Positions 1 through 7,836 of a stretch of DNA of 64,000 bases are shown here, piece by piece (within the stretch, counting starts at the first letter, position 1; each line of letters starts with the position of its first letter). Under the pieces are notes generated by a model, which searched no databases, was not told the DNA's origin, and saw nothing but the letters and a program-made list of their open reading frames with translations. A program made the translations under genes and the position numbers. Source of the stretch: JAIPEI01 sp964443135. GTDB lineage: Bacteria; Desulfobacterota; DSM-4660; Desulfatiglandales; HGW-15. Location: assembly GCA_964443135.1 (NCBI GenBank), contig CAYUBQ010000006.1, positions 1 to 64,000 on the forward strand. Reading direction: 5' to 3'.

Positions 1-41
1 TCTTACGAACCACGAGCCACGAGCCACGATCACGGCCTTTA

Positions 42-401
42 TCAAATGAGCGCGTCGACCCCGCTCAGCCCCGCCTCGAACAGCTTTCCGCAGGCCGTGA
101 ACATGGTGAATGGGGTCCGGATGACGGGGATCTCATGCTCCTTCGCCCGCTCCACCAGGTCCTCATTGGGACGCTTCTTCCGGACCAGGACGATGGCCGC
201 GACGTTGGCGATCACCGAGGACCGGATGACCTGTGCGTTGTTCAACCCGGTGATCAGAATGGCCCCCGAGGTGGGCCCCCGCAGGACGTCGCTCATCAGG
301 TCGCTTGCCATGCAGAACTCGAACGACAGGTCGCACTTCTGGTGACCGACGAGGATCTCCGCATTCAGCAGTTCCACCAGCTGCGCCAGTTTCATGGTCA
401 T
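42..401 (-). CDS. DRTGG domain protein
   Basis: A 119-residue protein of the DRTGG family, a small alpha/beta domain that may bind a ligand and has no established enzymatic role. Family features are the N-terminal KLAQLVELLNAEIL helix, the SDLMSDVLRG segment in the middle and the hydrophobic IVLVRKKRPNED strand. Two in-frame ATGs lie two codons apart (399-401 and 393-395); the first is chosen, and the second is nearly as good. It starts 20 bp after the stop of the NuoE-like gene and is probably co-transcribed with it. DRTGG genes next to NuoE/HymA genes are common in [FeFe]-hydrogenase and formate dehydrogenase loci of anaerobes, so a link to electron bifurcation is likely, but the large subunits would lie outside the window. 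The function itself is inference. Confidence 0.82.
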   Translation of the reverse strand: MTMKLAQLVELLNAEILVGHQKCDLSFEFCMASDLMSDVLRGPTSGAILITGLNNAQVIRSSVIANVAAIVLVRKKRPNEDLVERAKEHEIPVIRTPFTMFTACGKLFEAGLSGVDALI

Positions 402-421
402 GTCCGATTCCAACCGCCCTT

Positions 422-922
422 CTATTCGTAACGCTCGAGGATGCCGAGGATCCTGTCCGGGGTCACCCCTCCGTGGGTGTCGTCGTCCACCACCACCACC
501 GGGGCGAGGCCGCAGGCCCCGAGGCACCGCACCGCCTCCAGCGAGAAGCGGCGGTCCTCCGTGGTTCCGCCCACGTCCAGCTGGTAGCCTGTCTGAAGGC
601 GGCTCATGACCTCTGCGATTCCTCGGACATAGCAGGCCGTTCCCATGCAGACCTTGACGGTGTGCCGGCCCTTGGGAACCATGGAGAAGAACGAGTAGAA
701 CGTGACCACGCCGTAGATGGTGCTGCCCGGGATGTTCAAACGGCGGCCGATGTACTCCTGGAGCTCGACCGGTAGGTAACCCACGGCTTCCTGGCAGTCC
801 TCCAGAACCGGAATGAGACATCCCGGCACCCCCGAGAAACGATCGATGATCTCGTCCACCTGCCTCATGACATCCGGCGTCAGGTCGGCATTGATCTCCG
901 CGAGCTTCTCTGCTTGCTGCAT
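422..922 (-). CDS. NuoE/HymA-like [2Fe-2S] subunit
   Basis: A 166-residue thioredoxin-like ferredoxin of the NuoE family, the 24-kDa subunit of complex I and of bifurcating hydrogenases and formate dehydrogenases. The four cluster ligands are visible as Cys92, Cys97 (VCMGTAC), Cys133 and Cys137 (CLGAC), with the usual spacing of 4, 35 and 3. The N-terminal helical bundle carries the family phrase LIPVLEDCQEAVGYLP. The length is normal. With only a DRTGG gene downstream and no nuoFG in reach, a HymA-type role in a soluble NAD-linked hydrogenase or dehydrogenase is more likely than a complex I role. The cluster probably continues beyond position 1. An extended -10 promoter (1038-1065) lies upstream. 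Confidence 0.92.
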   Translation of the reverse strand: MQQAEKLAEINADLTPDVMRQVDEIIDRFSGVPGCLIPVLEDCQEAVGYLPVELQEYIGRRLNIPGSTIYGVVTFYSFFSMVPKGRHTVKVCMGTACYVRGIAEVMSRLQTGYQLDVGGTTEDRRFSLEAVRCLGACGLAPVVVVDDDTHGGVTPDRILGILERYE

Positions 923-1037
923 GACCGCAACTCCTTGTCCGGGATATCATCCGGTCTCGAACGGCTCTCGAGTCCGGATACCGGATCTCCTTGGCCGGTC
1001 CCGCCGAACCGGCGGCCGGGGCCCAAAAAACTCCGGA

Positions 1038-1065
1038 AGTATAGCAGAGCCGGGGACTTTTGCAA
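1038..1065 (-). promoter_or_regulatory. putative sigma70 promoter of NuoE-like gene
   Basis: On the minus strand TTGCAA (1060-1065) and TATACT (1038-1043) are separated by 16 bp. The -10 is preceded by TGC, an extended -10. The leader to the NuoE-like start would be about 110 nt. The -35 matches consensus at 4 of 6 positions. Confidence 0.45.
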
Positions 1066-1246
1066 ATCCAATTTCCGGACCCCGAGCCGGCTCCCCTATC
1101 GCCCGCGCGATCCGGAAACCCGCGGCCCACGGCCTTTTCGCCCCCACAACACGCCCCTCCCGGAGGGGGCAAGATCGCCCGGCCGCTCCAAGGATCCCTC
1201 CCCCCTTCGGGGGACCCGGACCCCGAAACCCTTCCATTCTCGGCGG

Positions 1247-1276
1247 TTGACATCGTTTCCCGGTTCCTTCTAGAAT
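1247..1276 (+). promoter_or_regulatory. putative sigma70 promoter of DUF2333-hypABF
   Basis: TTGACA (1247-1252), an 18-bp spacer and TAGAAT (1271-1276) lie 84 bp upstream of the DUF2333 start. The same -35/-10 pair and spacer length recur before yciO, which supports it as a real housekeeping promoter. The region 923-1246 holds only GC-rich sequence and the divergent promoter. Confidence 0.65.
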
Positions 1277-1359
1277 CGAGAGGTGAAACCTTTACAATCA
1301 GGGGATTTCGGGACTGCGTCCGGTCCCGGGACCCCTAAGCCGTAGAAAGGTCCGATCCC

Positions 1360-2334
1360 ATGAAAGAGAGCCCATCCAAGGGAAACGAGCCATCGAGAAG
1401 CCGCCCCAGGAAAACCGCAATCACCGTGGCCGCGGTGATCGTCCTCCTGCTCCTGTTCGTGATCGCGGTCATGATCCTCAACTCCGGAAAACCGGGACCG
1501 TTGCAGGTGGAAGGGATCGACCCGGAGGTTCAGGGCTCCCGCTTCGTCCGGACCAACCAGGCCCTGATCGAGCAGATGCGCGACAACTGGCTCCCCAACG
1601 ACCTGTTCTGGCCCACGGTCTTCCTGGACAACATGCCCAACCACCAGATCGGACAGCTGGAGGTGGTCCGGTACAACGTCCGCGTCCTCCGGGACAACCT
1701 CAGCCGGATGCGGACCACGGACAAGCTGGACCCGGACGTGGAGGCCGCCTTCACATCGCTCTCCAACGACCCCTACAAGTGGTGGTTTCCTTCGGCCGAG
1801 AGCAAGTGGAAGCTCGCGAGCAAGAAGCTGGAGAGCTATCACCGGAACCTGGTCGGCGGGGAGGCGAGCTTCCATTCCCGCGCCGACAACCTGGTGGAGC
1901 TCCTCACCCAGTACGCCTCGCTCATGGGCGGCCTGAACACCCGGCTGATCAACGCCCCGGAAGACATTCACACGACCCTGATCCTCGATGAAACCGGGGA
2001 GGGAATGCAGCCCGGGACCAAGACGGTGAACATCGACATCCCCTGGCACGAGATCGACGACAACTTCTACTACGCCCAGGGCGCGGCCTACGCGCTCCAC
2101 GAGTCCTTCAAGGCCATCCGGGTGGACTTCATGGGCGTGCTCCGGGACAAGAACTCGCTGAAGCTCGTGGACAAGATCCTGGAGAACCTCGGCCGGTGCG
2201 ACTTCGAGCCCCTGCTCGTGACCAACGGCGATCCCGACAGCATCTTCGCCAATCACTCGCTGAACCTCTCGGGCGTGTTCAACGACGCCCGCCAGAAGAT
2301 CGACTCCCTGATCGTGTCCCTGAAGCAGGGCTGA
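1360..2334 (+). CDS. DUF2333 family membrane-anchored protein
   Basis: A 324-residue protein of uncharacterised family DUF2333. A basic N-terminus is followed by one transmembrane segment at about residues 22-42 (ITVAAVIVLLLLFVIAVMIL). The remaining 280 residues form a soluble, probably periplasmic domain containing the family phrases DNWLPNDLFWPTVFLDN, SNDPYKWWFPSAE and FYYAQGAAYALHE. Length is typical. It starts 84 bp after a consensus promoter and ends 5 bp before hypA, so it leads the hyp transcription unit. Nothing in the sequence suggests an enzymatic role; a link to hydrogenase biogenesis rests only on position. AAAGG precedes the ATG at a suitable distance. Confidence 0.85.
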   Translation: MKESPSKGNEPSRSRPRKTAITVAAVIVLLLLFVIAVMILNSGKPGPLQVEGIDPEVQGSRFVRTNQALIEQMRDNWLPNDLFWPTVFLDNMPNHQIGQLEVVRYNVRVLRDNLSRMRTTDKLDPDVEAAFTSLSNDPYKWWFPSAESKWKLASKKLESYHRNLVGGEASFHSRADNLVELLTQYASLMGGLNTRLINAPEDIHTTLILDETGEGMQPGTKTVNIDIPWHEIDDNFYYAQGAAYALHESFKAIRVDFMGVLRDKNSLKLVDKILENLGRCDFEPLLVTNGDPDSIFANHSLNLSGVFNDARQKIDSLIVSLKQG

Positions 2335-2339
2335 CGGCC

Positions 2340-2681
2340 ATGCACGAGATGTCCATCGCCCAGAGCCTGGCGGACCTTCTTCGGGAGGAGATGCAGAAGG
2401 CCGGCGCGCGGAAGCTCCGCTCGGTCCGGCTGGAGATCGGCCAAATGTCGGCCATCGTGCCGGATGCGCTCTCGTTCGGCTTCGAGGTCGTGACCGCGGG
2501 CACGGACCTGGAAGGGGCCGAGCTGATCATGGAGACGGTCCCCCTGCGGGGCTCGTGCCGCGAGTGCGGCGGCGGGTTCGAGATCGAGAGCTACGCCTTC
2601 GAGTGCCCCCTCTGCGGGGGACACGAGATCGACACCCTCTCCGGCCGGGAGCTCGAGGTCAGGGAGATCACCGTGGACTGA
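2340..2681 (+). CDS. hypA: hydrogenase nickel insertion protein HypA
   Basis: HypA, 113 residues, delivers nickel to the large subunit of NiFe hydrogenases together with HypB. The N-terminal MHEMSIAQS carries the nickel-binding His2. The structural zinc site is Cys73, Cys76, Cys89 and Cys92 in two CxxC motifs. The ATG lies 5 bp after the DUF2333 stop. The choice is unambiguous because the His2 motif must be at the N-terminus. hypB follows after an 87-bp spacer that contains a short tandem repeat. Regulation is presumably from the promoter upstream of DUF2333. Confidence 0.96.
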   Translation: MHEMSIAQSLADLLREEMQKAGARKLRSVRLEIGQMSAIVPDALSFGFEVVTAGTDLEGAELIMETVPLRGSCRECGGGFEIESYAFECPLCGGHEIDTLSGRELEVREITVD

Positions 2682-2688
2682 GAGGGGC

Positions 2689-2724
2689 GGTGTCTGTGTC
2701 GGTGTCTGTGTCGGTGTCTGTGTC
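2689..2724 (+). repeat. 12-bp tandem repeat between hypA and hypB
   Basis: Three perfect copies of GGTGTCTGTGTC stand head to tail, followed by a degenerate TG-rich tail to about 2740. The array sits in the hypA-hypB spacer, just upstream of the strong hypB ribosome-binding site (AAGGAG). Confidence 0.9.
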
Positions 2725-2768
2725 TGTGAACGTGTGCGTGAAAGAATCCCAGTGAAAAAGGAGAAGCC

Positions 2769-3422
2769 ATGAAGACCATCTCCGTGGTGCGGAACGTCCT
2801 GGAGGCGAACGATCGGATCGCGGAACAGAATCGTGCGCTCTTCGACCAGCACCGTCTGTTCGTCATCAACCTCATGAGCTCCCCCGGAGCCGGAAAGACC
2901 ACCCTGCTCGAGAAGACCATCGACGCCCTGAAGGAGGAGATGGGCATCGGCATCATCGAGGGGGACATCCAGTCCTCCCACGACGCCGAGAGGATCGCCA
3001 AGAAAGAGGTCCAGGTGGTGCAGCTCAACACGGGAGGCGCCTGTCACCTGGACGGCAACATGATCCGCGACACCTTCGAGGCCCTGGACTTCACCCGGCT
3101 CGACCTGCTGGTCGTGGAGAACGTGGGCAACCTGGTGTGCCCGGCCGAGTTCAAGGTGGGCGAGGACGCCAAGGTCATGATCCTCAGCGTCACCGAGGGG
3201 GAGGACAAGCCCAGCAAGTACCCCCTCATGTTCCACGAGTCCGAAATCCTCCTGATCAACAAGATCGACCTCATTCCCTACCTCGACGTCCGGCTGGAGG
3301 ACATTCGCAGGGAGGCGCTGCGCGTCAACCCCGACATCACCGTCTTCGAGGTCTCCACCAAGACCGGCGAAGGGCTGGAAGGGTGGTTCGACTGGCTCCG
3401 CGGCCGCGTGAAGAGATCGTGA
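2769..3422 (+). CDS. hypB: hydrogenase nickel incorporation GTPase HypB
   Basis: HypB, 217 residues, is the GTPase that drives nickel loading of NiFe hydrogenase with HypA. The P-loop is SSPGAGKTT (residues 37-45), the metal site includes Cys92-His93 (GGACHLD), and NKID lies near residue 165. It lacks both the His-rich stretch and the N-terminal CxxCGC high-affinity nickel site of some homologues, so it probably has no nickel-storage role. AAGGAG is placed ideally before the ATG. Its stop overlaps the GTG start of hypF (GTGA), implying translational coupling. Confidence 0.96.
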   Translation: MKTISVVRNVLEANDRIAEQNRALFDQHRLFVINLMSSPGAGKTTLLEKTIDALKEEMGIGIIEGDIQSSHDAERIAKKEVQVVQLNTGGACHLDGNMIRDTFEALDFTRLDLLVVENVGNLVCPAEFKVGEDAKVMILSVTEGEDKPSKYPLMFHESEILLINKIDLIPYLDVRLEDIRREALRVNPDITVFEVSTKTGEGLEGWFDWLRGRVKRS

Positions 3423-5770
3423 AAGAGGCGGGACGCGGCAGCCCCGCGAGCAGGCGATCCCTCGGTTCGATCCAGGGGATCGTCCAGGGGGTGGGTTTCC
3501 GTCCCTTTGTCTACCAGCTCGCCGGGCGCTGCCGCCTGACCGGGTACGTGGTGAACACCCCCAAGGGGGTGGACCTGGAGGTGGAAGGGGCAAAGGACGA
3601 TGTGGAGCGCTTCTTCGCCGCCCTTCGGGACGAGCCCCCTCCCCTGGCCCACATCTCCCACATCGAGCGGATCGACGGCCTCTCCCCCGAGCACGGCTCG
3701 AGATTCGAGATCCAGGAGAGCCGAACCGGGGAAGCCCGCTCCGCGCTGATCTCCCCGGACGTGAGCGTCTGCGGGGACTGCCTCCGGGAGCTCCACGATC
3801 CCCGGGACCGCAGGTACCGCTACCCCTTCATCAACTGCACGAACTGCGGCCCCCGATACACCATCATTCGGGACATCCCGTACGACCGCCCCATGACCAC
3901 CATGGGCCGGTTCGTCATGTGCGACGACTGCCGGGCCGAGTACGAGGATCCCGAGGACCGGCGGTTCCACGCCCAGCCCAACGCCTGCCCGCGCTGCGGT
4001 CCCCGGCTCGCGCTCCACGACGGGGCGGGAAACCCCCTGGACTGCGACGACCCCGTCGAGGAGACGATCCGAAGGCTCCGAGAGGGCGAAATCCTGGCCG
4101 TCAAGGGCCTGGGAGGCTTTCACCTGGCCGTGGACGCCGCCCGGCACGACGCGGTGGTCCGCCTTCGCCGCAGGAAGCACCGCGAGGAAAAGCCCCTCGC
4201 GCTCATGGTTCCCGACCTGGAGGCCGCGCGCGCCCTGGCCCGGATCGCGCCGGAGGAGGCCGAGGCTTTGTCCTCCATCCAGCGCCCCATCGTGCTGGTC
4301 GAGCAGCTGGAGAGCCACGGGCTCTCCCCCGAGGTGGCGCCGCGAAACCGGTTCTTCGGCCTCATGCGGCCCTACACGCCTCTGCACGACCTCCTGCTCC
4401 GGGAAGGCGGTTTCCGCGCGCTGGTCATGACCAGCGGGAACCTCAGCGAGGAGCCCATCACCATCGCAAACCAGGACGCCTTCGAGCGGCTCCGAGGCAT
4501 CGCGGACGCCTTCCTGGTCCACGACCGGGACATCCATCTGCGGAGCGACGACTCCATCGTGCGGGTGGTCGGGGGCGTGCCCCGGCAGATCCGGCGCTCC
4601 CGCGGCTTCGTGCCCGTGCCGGTCTTCCTCCACGAGGATCTGTCCGCCCTCCCCCCGGTCCTGGCCGTGGGGGGCGAGCTCAAGAGCACGGTCTGCCTGA
4701 CCAGGGAGAACCGGGCCTTCGTGAGCCAGCACGTGGGAGACATGGAGAACCTCGAGACCCTGGAGTTCTTCCGGCTCACCGTGAGCCACCTGGAGCGGAT
4801 CCTGGAGATCGAGCCCCGGGTGGTGGCCTGCGACCTCCACCCGGACTACCTCAGCAGCCGGTACGCCCGCGAGCGGAGCGAGCTTCCCAGGATCGAGATC
4901 CAGCACCACCACGCCCACATCGTGAGCGTCCTGGCGGAGAACCGGGTGCAGGGACCGGTCATCGGGATCGCGATGGACGGGACCGGCCTGGGGGACGACG
5001 GCACCATCTGGGGGGGGGAGCTCCTGCTGGCCGACCCGGGCTCCTACCGGCGAGCCGCCTGGCTCCAGCCGGCCTCCCTGCCCGGGGGGGACGCGGCCGC
5101 CCGGTTTCCCCGGCGCATGGCCCTGAGCTACCTCCACCGCGCTTACGGCGAGCGGTTGTTCGACCTGCCCGTCCCCTTCGTTCGGGAATTCGACCGCGGC
5201 GAGGCCGGTCTCGTGGTGCAGATGGTCTCCAGAGGGGTACGCTCCCCCCTGACCTCGAGCTGCGGCCGGCTCTTCGACGCCGTGTCGGCCCTCCTGGGCA
5301 TCCGGGAGGAGAACCGCTATGAAGGCCAGGCCCCCATCGAGCTGGAGATGGCCCAGGACGCGACCGGGACCGGACACTACCCCTGGGAGACGGAGCGTGT
5401 CGAGGACGGCCGGGTGCTGATGACCGACCCCGTCATCCGGGCCGTGGTCGAGGACCTGGCCGCCGGCCTCCCGGCCGGCCGCATCAGCCGCAGGTTCCAC
5501 AACACCCTGGTCCGGATGCTGGCGGCGACCTGCCGGACCCTGCGCGACGAGACCGGCCTCAACGAGGTGGCGCTCGGCGGCGGCTCCTTCCAGAACGTGA
5601 CCCTCTTCACCGGCCTCCACCGGGCCCTGACCGAGGACGGGTTCACGGTCCACGCCCACGCCCTGGTCCCCACCAACGACGGCGGCCTCTCCCTGGGACA
5701 GGCCGTCTCGGCCGCGGTCCGTTTCGCCCGCGGCGCCGTGGATGCCCCCCTCGAGCTCGAGCTGCCCTGA
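3419..5770 (+). CDS. hypF: carbamoyltransferase HypF
   Basis: HypF, 783 residues, makes the thiocarbamoyl group on HypE that becomes the cyanide ligands of the NiFe site. Domains run in the normal order: acylphosphatase-like (GIVQGVGFRPFVYQLA near residue 15), two paired CxxC zinc fingers (CGDC, CTNC, CDDC, CPRC), a YrdC-like domain, and a C-terminal Kae1-like domain with HHHAHIVSVLAE, IAMDGTGLGDDGTIWG and LGGGSFQN. The GTG start overlapping the hypB stop gives the expected length; a longer upstream reading frame only reads through hypB. The gene ends 16 bp before assembly gap 1, so genes that usually follow (hypC, hypE) may be hidden or elsewhere. Confidence 0.95.
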   Translation: MKEAGRGSPASRRSLGSIQGIVQGVGFRPFVYQLAGRCRLTGYVVNTPKGVDLEVEGAKDDVERFFAALRDEPPPLAHISHIERIDGLSPEHGSRFEIQESRTGEARSALISPDVSVCGDCLRELHDPRDRRYRYPFINCTNCGPRYTIIRDIPYDRPMTTMGRFVMCDDCRAEYEDPEDRRFHAQPNACPRCGPRLALHDGAGNPLDCDDPVEETIRRLREGEILAVKGLGGFHLAVDAARHDAVVRLRRRKHREEKPLALMVPDLEAARALARIAPEEAEALSSIQRPIVLVEQLESHGLSPEVAPRNRFFGLMRPYTPLHDLLLREGGFRALVMTSGNLSEEPITIANQDAFERLRGIADAFLVHDRDIHLRSDDSIVRVVGGVPRQIRRSRGFVPVPVFLHEDLSALPPVLAVGGELKSTVCLTRENRAFVSQHVGDMENLETLEFFRLTVSHLERILEIEPRVVACDLHPDYLSSRYARERSELPRIEIQHHHAHIVSVLAENRVQGPVIGIAMDGTGLGDDGTIWGGELLLADPGSYRRAAWLQPASLPGGDAAARFPRRMALSYLHRAYGERLFDLPVPFVREFDRGEAGLVVQMVSRGVRSPLTSSCGRLFDAVSALLGIREENRYEGQAPIELEMAQDATGTGHYPWETERVEDGRVLMTDPVIRAVVEDLAAGLPAGRISRRFHNTLVRMLAATCRTLRDETGLNEVALGGGSFQNVTLFTGLHRALTEDGFTVHAHALVPTNDGGLSLGQAVSAAVRFARGAVDAPLELELP

Positions 5771-5786
5771 CTTCCAAATGGGGTCA

Positions 5787-5886
5787 NNNNNNNNNNNNNN
5801 NNNNNNNNNNNNNNNNNNNNNNNNNNNNNNNNNNNNNNNNNNNNNNNNNNNNNNNNNNNNNNNNNNNNNNNNNNNNNNNNNNNNNN
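5787..5886. other. assembly gap 1 (100 N)
   Basis: Exactly 100 N. The same 16-17 bp (CTTCCAAATGGGGTCA) occurs immediately before and after the run. The gap therefore sits inside a repeat, and its true size is unknown and may be zero. Confidence 0.98.
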
Positions 5887-6001
5887 ACTTCCAAATGGGG
5901 TCAGGTCTTGAATTTTGACTTTTCTCGGACCGACGGTCAGTGATGGCACCGGCGACCCCGCGGACGACGCCTGTTTCAGGAGGCTCCGGGGGCTTCGCTC
6001 G
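5887..6001. repeat. REP/RAYT-type repeat, copy 1
   Basis: AATGGGGTCAGGTCTTGAAT and the following TTTGAC recur at 56718-56743. The later block GGCGACCCCGCGGACGACGC with CTGTTTCAGG..GGCTCCGGGGGC recurs, with changes, at about 56757-56797 and 57350-57392. The block can form short hairpins. This combination is typical of intergenic repeats mobilised by REP-associated tyrosine transposases, but no transposase gene is present here. Confidence 0.7.
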
Positions 6002-6042
6002 AAAACATGGGGAGACAAGGAATGAAAGGTGCGGGCCGGGGG

Positions 6043-6711
6043 CTAGGCCAAACGCTGGAGCAGCTCCCGCGCCCGGTCGCGGATCCGGCGGGCGAGCCGC
6101 TCCAGGGGGCCGCGGCGGCGGTAGCGCTCCAGCTCGCGGGGGGGGACGTCCCCGGGGCGGTGGCGGAGCTGGAGCTTGACCACGGCGTCTCGGTCGTCGC
6201 GGAGGAAGCGGCGGTAGACGAGGGAGAGGGGGAAAGGCCGGAACTCGGAGGCCGTGATGGCCGCGGACCAGTCCACCACGTAGGGCTCGTCGCCTTCACC
6301 CACCAGGACGTTCGGCGCCCGCTTCAGGTCGCAGTGGGCCACGCCGCGGGCGTGAAAGGCTTCCACCAGCTCGCGGAACCGCTCGAAGAAGGCCGGCGGA
6401 AGCGGACTTCGGTGCTCGAGGCCCTCCACCGGACGTCCCGGCAGGGCCTCCATGACGAGGGCGAGACCCTGGACCCGGCCGTGCAAGGAGGGGACGCCCT
6501 CGAGCCCGTGGAGCCGGCGGAGGATTTTGGCCTCCCGCCACAGCAGGAACCGGCCGACGGTGTTTCGGAAGAAGAGGCCGTTGCTCCGGTAGTCCTTGAC
6601 CACCACGTTCCTGCCCGGAAGCGACCACAGGGCGGGGCGGGTGCTCGAGGGGGACCGCAGCAGCCGAACGGGGCTTGCAGGCGGTGAGGGTTGTCGCTCG
6701 GGCATCTCCAT
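6043..6711 (-). CDS. lipopolysaccharide-kinase/RIO-like small protein kinase
   Basis: A 222-residue protein with a compact eukaryotic-like kinase fold of the Kdo-kinase/InaA/RIO group. Visible motifs are an ATP-site lysine region (NVVVKDYRSNG), the catalytic loop HCDLKRAPNVLV near residue 125, and a metal-binding VVDWSAA in place of DFG. There is no signal peptide or membrane segment. The family phosphorylates lipid A core sugars or small metabolites; the substrate here cannot be told. It starts 24 bp after the hypD stop and is the last gene of the pdaD-speB-hypD run. Two nearby ATGs exist; the first is used. It ends just before the repeat next to gap 1. Confidence 0.78.
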   Translation of the reverse strand: MEMPERQPSPPASPVRLLRSPSSTRPALWSLPGRNVVVKDYRSNGLFFRNTVGRFLLWREAKILRRLHGLEGVPSLHGRVQGLALVMEALPGRPVEGLEHRSPLPPAFFERFRELVEAFHARGVAHCDLKRAPNVLVGEGDEPYVVDWSAAITASEFRPFPLSLVYRRFLRDDRDAVVKLQLRHRPGDVPPRELERYRRRGPLERLARRIRDRARELLQRLA

Positions 6712-6735
6712 GGACGATCCGCGTGATGGAACTGC

Positions 6736-7821
6736 TCAGCCGGCCTGGTACTTGAAGTAGGCGGCACAGGTCCCCTCGCTCGAGACCATGCAGGCTCCCA
6801 CCGGGCTCCTCGGGGTGCAGGCCTTTCGAAACAGGGGGCAGTCGGGCGGGCGTAGGATCCCCTTGAGCACGTCCGCGCAGCGGCAGCCGGCAGGCTCCCG
6901 GGCCGGCGGCACGTCCAGGTCAAACCGGGTCCGGGCGTCTTGGCCCGAGAACGCGCCGCGGACGGCGAGCCCGCTCCCGGGGATCTCCCCCAGCCCGCGC
7001 CAGGCGCTGTCGCAGGGCTCGAACACCTCCTCCATGATCCGCAGGGCGGCCGGGTTTCCCTCCGGAGACACGGCGCGGGCGTACTGGATCTCCGCGCGGG
7101 CCTCCCCCGCCTCGATCTGCCGGACCAGCATCAGGACGGACTGGAGGACGTCCAGCGGCTCGAACCCGGCCACCACGCAGGGAATGCCGAACCGATCCGC
7201 CACCTCGGCGTAGGAGGAGGTGCCGATGATCGTGCTCACGTGTCCGGGGCACAGGAATCCGTGGATGCGCAGGTCTCCCGCGCTCACGAGCGCCTCCATG
7301 GCCGGAGGGAGGAGCTTGTGGGCCGAGAGCACGGAGAAGTTGCGGACCCCCTGCTCCCGCGCCGAGCGAACGGCGGCCGCCACGGTCGGGGCCGTGGTCT
7401 CGAACCCGATCCCCAGGAACACGACCTCCCGGTCCGGGTTTTCCCCGGCGATTCGAAGGGCGTCCAGGGAGGCGTAGACCATGCGCACGTCCGCTCCGCG
7501 GCCCGCGCACATCTGGAGGCTGTCCCCCGAGCCGGGCACGCGCAGCATGTCCCCGAAGGTGGTCACGGTGACCCCGGGCTCGCCGGCGATCTTGACGCAC
7601 CGGTCGATCTCGTCCATGGAGGTCACGCAGACCGGGCATCCGGGTCCGGACACCAGCTCGATGTGGTCCGGCAGGAGGCTGCGGATCCCGTGGCGAAAGA
7701 TCGCCATGGTATGGGTCCCGCAGATCTCCATGAGACGGATGGGGGTTTCGGATTCGGCTCGAATCCTCTCCACGAGATCCCTGGCCAGCTCCCGGTCCCG
7801 ATACTCGTCCACGTGCTTCAT
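6736..7821 (-). CDS. hypD: hydrogenase maturation protein HypD
   Basis: HypD, 361 residues, is the iron-sulfur scaffold on which the Fe(CN)2CO group is built with HypC. Seen in the sequence: CGTHT near residue 35, GPGCPVCV near residue 65, GIGFETTAP, and the C-terminal cluster cysteines (CRCADVLKG, CPLF, C, GACMVSSEGTCAAYFKY). The ATG at 7819-7821 has GGGGAGG nine bases upstream; a TTG three codons earlier lacks this. hypD is separated from hypABF and on the opposite strand, 15 bp downstream of speB. Neither hypC nor hypE is visible in the window. Confidence 0.95.
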   Translation of the reverse strand: MKHVDEYRDRELARDLVERIRAESETPIRLMEICGTHTMAIFRHGIRSLLPDHIELVSGPGCPVCVTSMDEIDRCVKIAGEPGVTVTTFGDMLRVPGSGDSLQMCAGRGADVRMVYASLDALRIAGENPDREVVFLGIGFETTAPTVAAAVRSAREQGVRNFSVLSAHKLLPPAMEALVSAGDLRIHGFLCPGHVSTIIGTSSYAEVADRFGIPCVVAGFEPLDVLQSVLMLVRQIEAGEARAEIQYARAVSPEGNPAALRIMEEVFEPCDSAWRGLGEIPGSGLAVRGAFSGQDARTRFDLDVPPAREPAGCRCADVLKGILRPPDCPLFRKACTPRSPVGACMVSSEGTCAAYFKYQAG

Positions 7822-7836
7822 CGGACGCAACCTCCC

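Noticed and set aside
1..30. Short CCACGAG tandem repeat at the window start as a feature
   Set aside because: Only two to three 7-bp units are visible and the context before position 1 is missing.
2689..2740. CRISPR array between hypA and hypB
   Set aside because: The 12-bp units are directly adjacent without spacers; it is a simple tandem repeat. No CRISPR array or cas gene was found anywhere.
3278..5659. Very long antisense open frame opposite hypF
   Set aside because: It is a shadow of the hypF codon pattern; hypF has complete family motifs on the other strand.
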